This document shows, piece after piece, positions 1-10,150 of a stretch of 64,000 bases of DNA. Source of the stretch: Mycosphaerelloides madeirae. Taxonomy: Eukaryota; Ascomycota; Dothideomycetes; Mycosphaerellales; Mycosphaerellaceae. The stretch lies in NCBI GenBank assembly GCA_002785995.1, contig NHNV01000104.1:1-64000 (forward strand), read 5' to 3'. Position 1 is the first letter of the stretch. The number at the start of each line of letters is the position of its first letter. The notes beneath the pieces are model-generated. The model searched no databases, was not told the DNA's origin, and saw only the letters and a program-made list of their open reading frames with translations. Both the position numbers and the translations under genes were made by a program.

Positions 1-282
1 GTTTAGTGCCGGCCGTGATATGATCACTTATCGACGCTCAAACCTAAACGACACCGTCATTGAAGCCTGCAGTTGTCTACGCAATTGGTATGGCGCGCCG
101 AGTAAGAGCAGTGGACTTGATTCATTTGGTGACGAAGAGGCAGTTGAGTAGTCATATCAGTATAATACAGAGCAAGTTGTGGAGCAAGACAGTGAATATT
201 CACGCCAGTATAGCAAAATATGATATACCTTCCTATTCAAGAAGGCGGTAACCAACGGTACTGATGGTATCCTTTATTTATG

Positions 283-331
283 TGGCGGTACGGTACGGTC
301 TGAGGGTCAATACCGTACCATACCGTACCAT
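283..331. repeat. GGTACGGT / ACCGTACC inverted and direct repeats
   Basis: The octamer GGTACGGT occurs twice, overlapping, at 287-294 and 292-299. Its reverse complement ACCGTACC occurs twice at 312-319 and 322-329 as part of a direct 10-nt repeat. The arms could fold into a hairpin with a loop of about 12 nt. It lies just upstream of the protease relic. It may be a trace of a small inverted-repeat element; no transposase or target duplication was seen. Confidence 0.6.
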
Positions 332-355
332 TTCACTCACTGGTCTACTGGCAAC

Positions 356-1627
356 CCACCCAAATCCAAGGCGCCGCCTAAAGTTACTGGCCCGGTCTTA
401 GACCAAGCCGTTGTTGAACCGTCGTCCTCTGTTCCATCCACGGGTATGTCGAATGCAGTTGACTTCTGCTACCGAAACGCAATATTCCAGTGTTTACTTC
501 ACATTCCTGTATTCATCGGTTTGCTGGAGAGCATGAGGGGTGATGAGTGCAGTCACAACTATCTTTGCGATTTTTGAATGCGTCATTTACAATCTTCAAG
601 TGGACAATGGCATCAAAACTGTGTACTGGAATTCCATCGGCCCTGATGATGATGAGGACAGTTCGCGGCTCAGGGATCAGCAGGACCGGATCTAAATTAT
701 CTTCTAATTCCAAGACGCACTGCTAAATTGTGTTCCGAAAATGGACGTCGAATTTGCCGCCGACTTGCACTTCGTACGGTAGGTGGATGCTTTTGATTTC
801 TTCGAGAGGCACATCTGTGAAGTGTTCCGTGGAGGCAAGAATCATTGGAATGTCGACAGCGTACTGGTCGATCGTGTCTTCAGTTGGAAATTCGAGTCTT
901 CCTGGACCTATAAGTTCTGCAAGCGCCCATCGCCACCTGGGCGTCTTCCGCAGGACGGAATGGATGTCAACATCAATCAGCCGAGGAGGGGCGGCTCATT
1001 TGAGGAATACCTGAAGGATGGGCTCATCTTCTCTGATAACCGCGAGTGTGACTGCAAGGACGCCCAGAGAGATATAGTCTATGAGAATGATGGCGTTGCA
1101 ATATTCCTGACACAAACCGTCGCCAAAAAGAGTACGGCTGCGCCAGGAATTCTTGTCGTTCGTCTGTACAGGTTCACGTAGAGCCTCATCGGGACAGGCA
1201 TAAAGGGCAGAGATGGTAAACAAATAAAAGAAACCAAGAACGAGAAGATCGAGGACCCGGTCGACTACCCCGAATTTCTCGATCTGACCCAGTACTCTGC
1301 TGTTGGCGAACTGTGGTATCTGTTGATTGGATAAAAAGTGTGCCAAGCTATTATGCTTGACTTAATGTGTAGTATATATGCAAGATCATATTTCAACAGT
1401 ATCAACTGCATGGCGTTGTCGAGCATACCGGGGAAACCATGAATTACGGTCACTACATCGCTGCTTGTCGGAGACCGGATCCTGAGGACCAGGTCCTCTA
1501 CTTTGACGATACTGAGGTTCGTGAACCCGCGGAAGCAGGCACAGCACCACTACTGGACACAGCTGTGCGCGCGAATTTTCCAAAATTTAGTCTATTTGCG
1601 CTGGTCTACCGCAAGCTATCTACGTGA
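356..1627 (+). pseudogene. Decayed ubiquitin-specific protease (USP/UCH family C19)
   Basis: Pieces of a USP catalytic domain appear in the right order on the plus strand but in different frames. Frame 2 from about 356 gives the Cys-box-like CYRNAIFQCLLH and stops at TGA 575-577. Frame 0 gives EEYLKD, a Cys-poor finger (WTYKFC where WTCxxC is usual), TAAPGILVVRLYRF and, after TAG 1179-1181, VDYPEFLDLTQY. Frame 2 again from about 1400 gives YQLHGVVEHTG, GHYIAACRR and YFDD, the His-box region, ending at 1625-1627. Other stops lie near 690-710 and at 780-782. An intron of about 87 nt (near 1313-1399) can explain the last frame change. USPs remove ubiquitin from proteins; this copy cannot make an intact enzyme. 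Several stops could be C-to-T changes of CAG. An antisense open frame at 513-1346 looks like a shadow. Confidence 0.7.
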
Positions 1628-1976
1628 CGCAGTACTTCAGAAGAAATGCCACACGAAATAGTGAATCGACCCCACTACTTTTCAATCACTCAGCGCAAAC
1701 GATTGAGTACTTCTCCAAATCCTACTCCCTTCATGTAGTCTATCGCCACTCCAGACACACTGTTGAAAGTTGACTAGTCGTTAGTAAACGGGCTCAGGAA
1801 CTTGAATAATTGCTGATTATCACTGAAAGGTCCCTGCCTCTTGAATCCTTTGAAAGTAATCTCACTTAAATGAGAACCAAATGCTGAGGCGCATATGATT
1901 GTTCTCCTTCTCCAAAAGCAAAGCGACATAGCTGAAAATTACATCAAATAGTGAACAATGGCTTCTTTAAAGAACG
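1628..1976. other. Non-coding stretch between two decayed genes
   Basis: About 350 bases with AT-richer composition than the genes around it. I see no open frame, RNA gene or repeat that I can support here. Confidence 0.4.
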
Positions 1977-3516
1977 TTGTCGACCAATTGCGATGCTTTG
2001 CTCATGCGCATGCCTATTTCATTCACCTCCATGTCCGCTTCGCACGCTGAACGCGGCGGCTACAGCCGTGCACCAATTTGTAGTACTATAGGCAGCTTGA
2101 CTCCTGTCTGTCAGCCACACACATCTGAAATACGAGCACTAACTCAGCAAGCCCACAACAGTTTCATCAGTATGCTAAGACCCGAAAAGTTCGCTAGAGA
2201 AACAAGGCTGCACCACGATATCGAGCTCGAGTCCGTCTCGCTGACATCTTCGTATAGAACCTTCCACCATATCTTCAACCAAACGCAACGAGGAGAAGGA
2301 ATTCTTGGCCGGTACCACTTTCTCCTCTACCAGCCAGATCACCGTTCTCGAACTGCACCGATTCTACTTGACCGAGCTCGAGGCCTGCCCGCTCTCCACC
2401 GACACCAAATACATCTTAGGAAGCGTGGACGATGTCTTGGATAATGCCAACCACAACCTAGCAGTAAAATTGGTCGGTCGCCGTGCGCTCGTCTACTTCA
2501 CCAGCAACCCAGCCCGCTACGAAGTCGTCGAGCAGTCTTCGAGTGAGCACGCCCTCGTCCCCGTAGGCCCGTACAGTGAGGCCAAGGGACCGCCGATCCA
2601 CATCGATCCTCGCAGCCTCTCTAACCCGCGCCAGCAGCTGCCTGTCTTTCGAATCGGCGACATACCGACACTAGCGCTGGCGTGTTCAGAGACTCCGAGT
2701 CAGAGCAGCGGAGGCAGCTTCCTGCATGCGCCAGCTGGAGAGATCAATATCGGCGACCGCAAGGGTCAAGATGGAGAGAAAGGTGCTAGGGAAGATGGCC
2801 GCAAGATGAAAGTCGGTCGTGACTCTCATAGCATTTACAACGCCAGCATCGACGACGCAGTCAAGGAGCGCACCAAACTCCCACCTGTGCCAATTGGGAT
2901 TATCGAGTTTCTAGTCCTCTTCCCACACCATACGAAGTGGCCTGTCATTGCGTACCGCCTCGTTCGACACGGCTAGTTTACGAAAGACATTGCGAAAGTC
3001 CAGCTCTTCCCTCCAGGACAGCTGAGCCGGGAGGAACTCCATCGTCGAAACGGTGCCTTGCGCCATCAGCTTCGCACCACAGTCTGCAGTCGCTACCCAG
3101 ATGAAACTCCTCAGGGCGTGAAGAACTCTCAGCACCCTGACTTCCGTACCTTTGTCGACGATCCGGATGGCAACAATCTCAACTTGTACGATGTTACGCT
3201 ACCACTTCCGACCTCTGGAGATCCTGCAGTCCTCTATGAGCCACCTCGGAGCTTGGGTACGGCAGTGAAGCCTGCCATACTGTCGCATATCGTCGGCGGA
3301 GTTGCTCCGGCTTGCTGGCTGACGAGAGAGGATGATGGCGTGCTCACTAAGGCGTTAAGGTGGGCCGAAACAAGCGAGCAACTGGGAAAGCTGACGACGG
3401 AAGACATCCAGAACATCATCATCATGCTGAACATCACTAGGCCGACCGAAGCGCAGACTGCTTGGTGGGACATCTTGGCTTTGGCTCGGAGGAGAGCCTT
3501 CATCGCAGATCCTTGA
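1977..3516 (+). pseudogene. Unrecognised protein frame interrupted by TAG
   Basis: A frame-1 reading runs from about 2245 to the stop at 3514-3516, roughly 420 codons, interrupted only by TAG at 2974-2976. The frame continues open after the stop with coding-like sequence, so both halves look like one protein. No intron of normal size removes the stop. It has no ATG near its 5' end (an apparent start at 2305 is TTG); a frame-3 segment from about 1977 to 2260 looks like an upstream part, implying a frame change or intron near 2260. Visible features are an FLVLFP-type hydrophobic stretch near the break and a C-terminal WWDILALARRRAF segment. I recognise no family. TAG could come from CAG or TGG by one transition. 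Alternatives are stop-codon readthrough or two small genes; decay fits the neighbouring protease relic best. Confidence 0.45.
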
Positions 3517-3903
3517 GCGCGAGCTATGCCATTGCGTTGATGGAGTTCCATTGAGAATCGAAGAAGCACGGGGTTCGGAGAGAAACTTGGACCAGGAAAG
3601 GGCTTGAGCCAATGTCAGGATGAAGCGGCTCTCCTAAACCTGAATAAGCAGAAACGACATCATGAGATAAACGACACCACTTGACACTGACTCACTCGCC
3701 AAAAGGGAAGGAATGCCACAAGAGGGCCACTAAGTAAACCGTGCATCAGATTACCCATTCATACATGATTCATGCTTCCATCCCGTCCTATTGTAACCCA
3801 TCTCTCGTCCCATCCTCATATATCATTAGATTTCCAATACAAAACGTCGCTCTACCATCCCTCAATTTTCCCATCCAAACGCCAGTCCTTTTTCTCTTCC
3901 CCC
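3517..3903. other. Spacer downstream of two converging frames
   Basis: About 390 bases between the 3' end of the TAG-interrupted frame and the 3' end of the glucanase gene. It is pyrimidine-rich on the plus strand from about 3770, and probably serves as 3' untranslated and terminator region for both. No gene seen. Confidence 0.4.
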
Positions 3904-5508
3904 TCAAGATCCTCCAACAATAATCCTCAAAACACTCGGACTCGTACTCGACACGAGCCCACTCTGATTCTCCTCCGGACTCGGCGCCACATCATCATAC
4001 GCAAAAGCATATCCCAAACCATCTACCTCCATCTGATGCACGAGCTCACTATACCAGTTCTTCGGTCTCGTATTCGGAGGTCGGTTCAAGTCCTGGTAGT
4101 ACATCGCGGGCGGGACACTGGGCGTCACATCCCCACCTGGGAGCAAGAGCGTAGCGCGGTTGAAAGCCGCACACAGTCTCGGGACGACGGCGTAATGGAT
4201 CGCATTGTCTCCCTCCAGGATGGCAAACGGCCCGGTGTTGCAGCCGAAGATGTCGAAATTGTTCGGTTTGGCGTAGCCGCGGTTGTCACCGGCGCAGGTA
4301 AGGAGAGCGCCGACGACGCGGCAGGTGACATTTCCGGCATCCGTTTGTGTATCGACGATGAGGTCGTTGTTTCGGTAGTGACTCCAGACATTGTTGACGT
4401 ATAAGCCAAAGTATGTCCCGAAAGCTGTGGGATTCAAGGAGACGTAGTTGCTCGGCGAGAGGACCCGGACGAGGTTTCCTGCCAAGTCTCGCGCACACAG
4501 CTCATTCCAAGGCCTGCCGTCAATTTTTGATTGAGTAGTTAGTTGATCGCAAAGCCAGACCGCGGCATTTGCAGGCGTTCCAAGCACCGACGAAACGGTA
4601 TTGCTTGTATCCACCAGCTGTATCCCGAGAGGTAGTCCAACGAAATCCACGGCCGAGATGTCCGCATAGAGCCCGTAAGTAGATCCCCAAGAAAGTTCCG
4701 CAAAGGCGTAATTCACATCCGCGTTAGGGTCGTTCGAATTGGCAACCGCAGGTTCCACAAGGCCCGGTCCATAAGGGGTTGCCACCACGAAGAATTGGAG
4801 GTCACCGTCCGCAATCCAGACCCGAGAACTGCTGATGTATCCTGGAAGTGTGATGGGTAGTGTCGTATTAGGTCCAGCCAGAGGAATCGCAACATCTGCC
4901 GTGATCGGCTGAGGGACTCCTGCTGATGTTGTTGGGTATACCCAGCTCCCGTCCTGCCCGAGCATGATCAAAGCGCCATTGGGATCTAAACCAGTCACCC
5001 AAGCTTTCACGTTGGTGCTGGGTAGATTGTTGATGAGTTCCAGAGACAAGTAGCCATTACCTGAAAGGTTAGTATCACCCAGTGCGTTGATAGCGAGGGA
5101 TGTGTTCCAGGAGGTCCCATCCAGTAGTGGTTCCCGAAGTGTGCTGTTGCTAGAAGCGGCCGTGTTGGTCAAATTTGTTCTGTTCGTAGCAATCCCATTC
5201 CTGAGTGCGGTGCTGCTGAAATTAGTAGCTGTGCTCGGAACAGTGACATTCAGTGCAATGACAGTGGCATTTTGCAAGCTTGATGGTTGACCGGCTGTGC
5301 TGGTGGTGTTGAAGACAGTCCGACTGCCAGACGAGTCAGGAGAACTTGCGTTGTGACTGCACCTATTCCACGTCGTTGCATTGAGCGTATTGCCCCTAGT
5401 CACCCAAATATCAACATCTCTCGCGCTGCTGTGGAGCGTGACGGGAACGGCGCAGACGAGAGGGAGCAGGTGTGGCAGCAGTAGTGACAACGTCATTAGT
5501 GTGCGCAT
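3904..5508 (-). CDS. Secreted GH64 beta-1,3-glucanase
   Basis: A 534-residue single-exon protein with a signal peptide (residues 1 to about 20, Leu-rich, ending LVCA). Residues about 25-140 form a Ser/Thr/Asn-rich region with around ten visible N-glycosylation sequons. The rest matches glycoside hydrolase family 64, which has a thaumatin-like fold and cuts beta-1,3-glucan: FFVVATPYGPGLVEPA, then FAELSW and ADISAVDFVG, and a C-terminal YAFAYDDVAP block. By comparison with the family, E271 (in FAEL) and D288 (in AVD) are the likely catalytic acids; this assignment is inferred from spacing. Likely role is wall remodelling or attack on other fungi's glucan outside the cell. ATG at 5506-5508 on the minus strand precedes the signal peptide directly. 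The low-complexity N-terminal extension is longer than the family needs. Confidence 0.87.
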   Translation of the reverse strand: MRTLMTLSLLLPHLLPLVCAVPVTLHSSARDVDIWVTRGNTLNATTWNRCSHNASSPDSSGSRTVFNTTSTAGQPSSLQNATVIALNVTVPSTATNFSSTALRNGIATNRTNLTNTAASSNSTLREPLLDGTSWNTSLAINALGDTNLSGNGYLSLELINNLPSTNVKAWVTGLDPNGALIMLGQDGSWVYPTTSAGVPQPITADVAIPLAGPNTTLPITLPGYISSSRVWIADGDLQFFVVATPYGPGLVEPAVANSNDPNADVNYAFAELSWGSTYGLYADISAVDFVGLPLGIQLVDTSNTVSSVLGTPANAAVWLCDQLTTQSKIDGRPWNELCARDLAGNLVRVLSPSNYVSLNPTAFGTYFGLYVNNVWSHYRNNDLIVDTQTDAGNVTCRVVGALLTCAGDNRGYAKPNNFDIFGCNTGPFAILEGDNAIHYAVVPRLCAAFNRATLLLPGGDVTPSVPPAMYYQDLNRPPNTRPKNWYSELVHQMEVDGLGYAFAYDDVAPSPEENQSGLVSSTSPSVLRIIVGGS

Positions 5509-5956
5509 TGTTAGCGGATGCTGTTCAAAAGAGCCAATGGAATGTATACTGACAGACTTTCAGGTCTCGACCGTAGCATGCAGGATCGATTTACTGGTCG
5601 TTCGAATGAGGCGAAAGTGGTGACGCTTCGACGATGGACGGACGAAGCGCGCGTGAGGTGTTTCAGCGCAAAGACAAAACTAGAGTGCACCACGTCCGGA
5701 AAAATGTACAAGGTGATGTCTACCAGAGGATGAAGGCAGAAGTGTGAAGAAGATTGTTCTTCTCTTAGTTCCTGTTGCTCTGTTGCTCCCATGGAACCCA
5801 AGCGCCAGCCGTGAGCTTACGAATAACACCGATGTGGTTTGCACCATCTGGTTCAGCTGTAGCGCCACAGTCCCTTGAATTGATGCGCAGTACAGGTTCG
5901 GACAAGCCTCAAACCATGAAGGACAAATTGGCCTGTGGTAATTGGATCTCATGCGC

Positions 5957-7023
5957 ATGACAGACCGAGGCCGAGCAGGCAAATGATAGCAAACACGGTC
6001 CACGGTACAGATGCAGGAAGAGCGAAAGTTCGTCCAACGGCAGACGAGTCCTCTGGACAACAACGCCCCAGTGTACACTCGCTCTTCTACTGTGATCGCC
6101 GGCCAAATCGCAGAGACGTGGGCGCTTCGAAATCCCCTAGAGCCACAAGTAGAATGAGCACAGTCGCCAATAGGCAGATGTTTCGGTGGGGCCAAGCCCG
6201 AGAGAATATGAAGATTGGCGTATATTGTCGTCCGTAGGGCGGGTTTCCACTGTACCAAAAGGGGATTCTGCAGAAAGGCCGTGGTCGTTTGATGAGCGCG
6301 TGCCGCGTCGGTTTTTGCGATGCATATTTTAGGGAAAGCGTCAACATCAGATCTCACATAGCAACCGCTGATGCCAGCGAGCGCATAGTGTACAAATAAC
6401 ATGTACATCCTTCCAGATGCTTCTGTCAAAGGTCCAAGTGAAGTCGTATCTTGCATTGGTGCACAACTCGATTATGGAGGTGAAGTCAAGCGTGATGTCT
6501 CAGTTCGACCACCAAATATATTGAAGGGTACAGGAATCCTGGAATATGTTGCGTGGGAATGGCGCAACACGATGCGTGGCGGCCGTTGGACGACCAGAGT
6601 CTAAAATTGCGCCCCAATCTTGAATTACATCCCGCTCGCTCGTGAAGGTAACAAACAAACATAGGTACTACTACAACACGCTCCTTGGGTGAGTACATGA
6701 GCCGATGTAGTTTTTATCCGATCATCTTTGGCATCTCATCATTCCTTTTTCGTGGTTGGCGTCCGGTTGGCCGGGCGACTTCGACTCCTGTGGAACGGGC
6801 TGTAGAAGCGCATTACGCGGATGTGGCGGAAGACATCCGAGACCGACGCGTTGGCGGTGATGGCAATCCAAGCGAGATGTCCAAGAATCAAGATTAGGAA
6901 TGACGATGTGAGGTTGAAGAAGGAGGTGATGTTGAAAAACAGGCAGTGATGTTCGAACCATGGTCGACAGGGGCTATTTAGCCGGCACTCTCCTTCCGTC
7001 TCCGACTTTGTCCGGTCGCACAA
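5957..7023 (-). pseudogene. Possible membrane-protein gene, spliced or decayed
   Basis: Three hydrophobic, membrane-like stretches lie on the minus strand in order. One around 6870-6960 contains NITSFFNLTSSFLILILG. One around 6130-6190 contains ICLLATVLILLVALG. One at 5957-6030 contains TVFAIICLLGLGLSC and is followed at once by TGA. Between them, about 6400-6480 reads as LDFTSIIELCTNARYDFTW and is followed by a GTACAT donor-like site. Together they suggest a small multi-pass protein with several introns, or its remains. I could not build a continuous model: the frame at the 5' end has no ATG and the joins are uncertain. The rest of 5509-7342 holds only 5' untranslated sequence of the flanking genes as far as I can see. 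Confidence 0.25.
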
Positions 7024-7342
7024 CGCTTACCTCACGTGGTATACAGGAAGTCCCAACATGAATTGCATTTTGCCTGCATCCAATGATGATCCCACGCATT
7101 CGCCTGGCAGGATTCGAAATGCTGGTAGGATTCTGTCTGCGCCGCACACAACATTTCGTACCCGTGCGAGACGAACAATTGTATACCATTGTACCTTGAA
7201 TGTCGAGCCTCATAGACCAGCAGGAACACATCTATTAAACAGAACTCAACGACAGATGAAAGTAACCCAGCAGCAACAGAACTCGCAACAACTTCAATCA
7301 CCTCACTAAGCCACCCTTTCAATCAATCACCAGCCAACAACC

Positions 7343-8226
7343 ATGCCTGAAATCCAGCTCCCAGCAGCCCGCCTCGTCTACGACATTGTCGGTCAAGGCC
7401 CGCTCCTCCTATGCATCTCAGGCGCCAATGGCGATGCTCCCATCTGGAGATTCTTCGCCGAGAACCTGAAGGAGCACTTCACCGTAGTTTCCTGTAAGTA
7501 CCTGCTTCTTAAGAATCCCATGCTTGGAACAGTGGGCTAATTCTTGTAAAAGACGACCGACGTGGCTTCTCCCGCAGCTCTCTCACAGGACCCCAGGACT
7601 ACGAGCACCGCCTGGAAGTCGACGCAGACGATGCAGCTGCCTTGATCAAGCATGTCTCTCCGCAGCAGCCAGCCATCGTCATTGGCAACTCCTCTGGCGC
7701 CATAGTCTCCCTGCAATTGCTCCTCCGCCACCCAGACTGCGTCAGACTCCTAATCCCTCACGAGCCACCATTGATGAGGGTCTGTCCTAACTGGCCAGAG
7801 CTCAAGGAGAAGACCGAATCCGCTTTTGCCACCTATCGCCGTGAAGGACCGCACTCCGCCCTTATTGAGTTCTCCAACGTGGTCAAGATGGGCGACGAGA
7901 GGGAAATGTTACTCCGTGGCCTGGACACCCGCCAGACGTCCAAAGGCTTCAGCAATATCCAGTACTGGTTTGAACGGGAGTTTTTGGTCTACCCTTTCCA
8001 GGAGTGGAGTGTGACTAGCTTGCTCGTCCACCGCGAGAAGATCGTGCTCATCAACGGCGACGAGAGCCCTAAAGACGCTTTGCAGTACCAGGCCAACGAG
8101 ACACTGGCCAGAGACCTTGGATTGGAACTTGTGCTGTTGGCAGGAGGACACGGAGGTTTCATTTCGCATTCCGCCAAGTTCTCAGAAGGCTTCTTGGACG
8201 TTCTCAAGAAGAGAGATTTTGCTTGA
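7343..8226 (+). CDS. Alpha/beta hydrolase
   Basis: Two exons, 7343-7493 and 7553-8226, joined across a 59-nt intron (GTAAGT donor, CTAAT branch, AAG acceptor), give 274 residues. The fold is a classical alpha/beta hydrolase: oxyanion-region ISGANGD near residue 26, nucleophile elbow GNSSG with Ser97, an acid probably Asp in INGDESP near residue 221, and His250 in GGHGG. No signal peptide or membrane segment is visible, so it is probably cytosolic. Small proteins of this type are esterases, epoxide hydrolase-like enzymes or non-haem haloperoxidase-like hydrolases; the substrate cannot be told from sequence. The start ATG follows a typical pyrimidine/CAA-rich fungal leader ending CCAACAACC. Gene looks intact. 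Confidence 0.87.
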
Positions 8227-8246
8227 GACGAGTAGAACCATCTACG

Positions 8247-9316
8247 TTACGACGGTACCACTTCCCCCCAGACTATCTTTCTTCGCAGAATCTGATACCA
8301 TTCCATCACATTCCTCGCCGTGAGCTCCGCTACATTTTGGTCTCTGCTGAAATTGACCATTCCCGCAACAGTCGTCCAGAAATCACTCTTGACCTTCGAA
8401 ACAGCACGCAGGATGATACGCTCCATGTCATCCAAAGAGAAGAAGGTTAGCATATGTCTGAGAGAGTGCCACGCGGGATTGACAAACAGTCGGGGAGTTG
8501 CGTGCGGAGCCGTACGACCACGGCCGTAGCATCGACGGAGGTTTCGGGTTGTAGTGTGGGAGGTTTGGATGCCTTGAGAGGGTATCTTGGAGAGCTCGAC
8601 TTCTTGGTGTACTACAGAATATTGTCTGCGCATCACGACGTGATGGAACATCTTTGCATTGGAGTCTTGAAGTGAAGTCGAGAAAGCGAGAAGAAAGCAC
8701 GTTTCAATGATTGTCACTTGCTCATTTGCAGACGTTCGCAGTCGTTTGTAATGCAGGCTTCCCACGGGGAGATGCGTTTCTGAAGTAACAAGAGTATGAA
8801 CTTTTGATCGTAGCGACGCAAACAACTAGAACAAACTCTATCCTCGTCGAACTTGTATCGGGTATTCCAGTCCTCTATCTCCTCCTACTTCCGAGGCAAG
8901 CACTCTTTCATATTCTCCTCCCTCCACCGGCCGAAGCCAGGATGACAATCCGTTCGGCCGAACATGTTCACTACTTCCAGCCACTCCACCACGGTTGCAT
9001 CGGAAGCACATCGTAAACGAATTACTCGAATTCAGGGAGAGTCGTCGATCGAAGATCTTGTATTCATTTCGTGAAGTATTGATTCCACACAAGAGCTCTG
9101 ATAGAAGAGTTACTTCATAGAACATATCGTCGCCAGTGTCTGGGTGTTGAGTTGAGCGGCTTTCTGATCCCTCTGCTTCTCTGCCGGAGTCCTTTCATCT
9201 TTCGGCTTGGAGGTCGACATCAATTTCGTCTTGAGGAGTCGAATGGTTGATGTTGAGCTCGCTTTCGTGGAGATGGAGGCGCTGTCGGACATGGTGTATG
9301 GTGATTGCGAAGACAT
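8247..9316 (-). CDS. Possible small spliced gene with Myb/SANT-like C-terminus
   Basis: Two coding-like pieces lie in order on the minus strand. The 5' piece, ATG at 9314-9316 (or internal ATG at 9290-9292), encodes about 60 residues rich in Ser, Thr, Lys and Gln (STIRLLKTKL, DERTPAEKQRDQKAAQ). The 3' piece, roughly 8247-8500, ends with LDDMERIILRAVSKVK, DFWTTVAGMVNF and LTARNVMEWYQILRRK. That layout, with spaced aromatic residues and a basic last helix, resembles the Myb/SANT-like domains common in filamentous fungi; this is an inference. The exons between them are not resolved, and a CTAAC near 8445 could belong to an intron. It may equally be two small genes. The product name is provisional. 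Confidence 0.3.
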
Positions 9317-10150
9317 TGCAGCTTGGTGTGATTTCGTAAGGTTGATTGATATCTTGTAGTTGAAGTATCGTCAATGTGATGGATGCTAATGTTAAATTTT
9401 GAACCACGAAACATTGGGAAACAAGGCCATACTTATACCTTTCCCCCTCTCCCTCAAACCATCACAGTTCCAAGCCGCATACCCTCAGCCTTCCGGTGTG
9501 AGTCAAGGCAACAACCTGCAAGGCGCGTGCACAAAAAACGCAACGGCGTTAGGAGCTCGGAATGCACCTCACCTACATGAGGTGGTCCCAATTGAATTTT
9601 CGCTGTACCGTCAGCAGAGTCATACGACCCATTGGATGGGGATGCTGCCTGCGGTGCGGTAACTGCATGCGGCGTTTGGGGCTTAGCAAGCCGACCTTGA
9701 CAATACTGGTCAAAACGATCATACGACCAATGCAAGTTTATTTCTTGGTATGGTCATGCGCACGCCCTACATATTTGCCAGGAGAGGCTGTTGTACGAAT
9801 TGTATGTCATGGTTATTACGGCCGCAAGAGCTAACGCGGCCGAGGGAGCTTGCCTGCGGAATTCGGAATACCCTCGGTATGGTGATGAGAAGGATTCGCC
9901 CTAAGCGAGAATGTGAATAGATGATCCTCATGGCAGTCATTAGCTCTGTACCAATCCGCAATTCAATATTGATCCGTACGACGAAGCAGAAAGGAGACGA
10001 TGTGAGAAGGAAGCCGAACACCGGCGAGTTCTTTTCCTGACAGGGGCGCAAACAAGAGTACCTACTAATATTGGAATGATTATAGGTGATATTGTATCCA
10101 AGAGGTTTCTGATTCTTCCTTTCCAAGAGTATAATATATGGCCAGAGATG
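9317..10150. other. Gene-poor spacer
   Basis: About 830 bases between the possible small gene and the 3' end of the Atos-like gene. Open frames here begin with TTG or lack coding character. No RNA gene or repeat was recognised. Confidence 0.4.

Noticed and set aside
513..1346. Minus-strand frame open for about 270 codons with only two stops (TGA 996-998, TAG 723-725)
   Set aside because: It is antisense to ordered USP motifs on the plus strand, which give a recognisable family; the minus frame does not match anything known to me.
5680..6456. 258-codon minus-strand frame
   Set aside because: Composition is not coding-like, and it overlaps the hydrophobic segments in another frame that look more like real protein.
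8838..9125. 95-codon minus-strand frame between the two coding-like pieces of the possible Myb-like gene
   Set aside because: Its composition does not link the flanking pieces and no splice sites join it.
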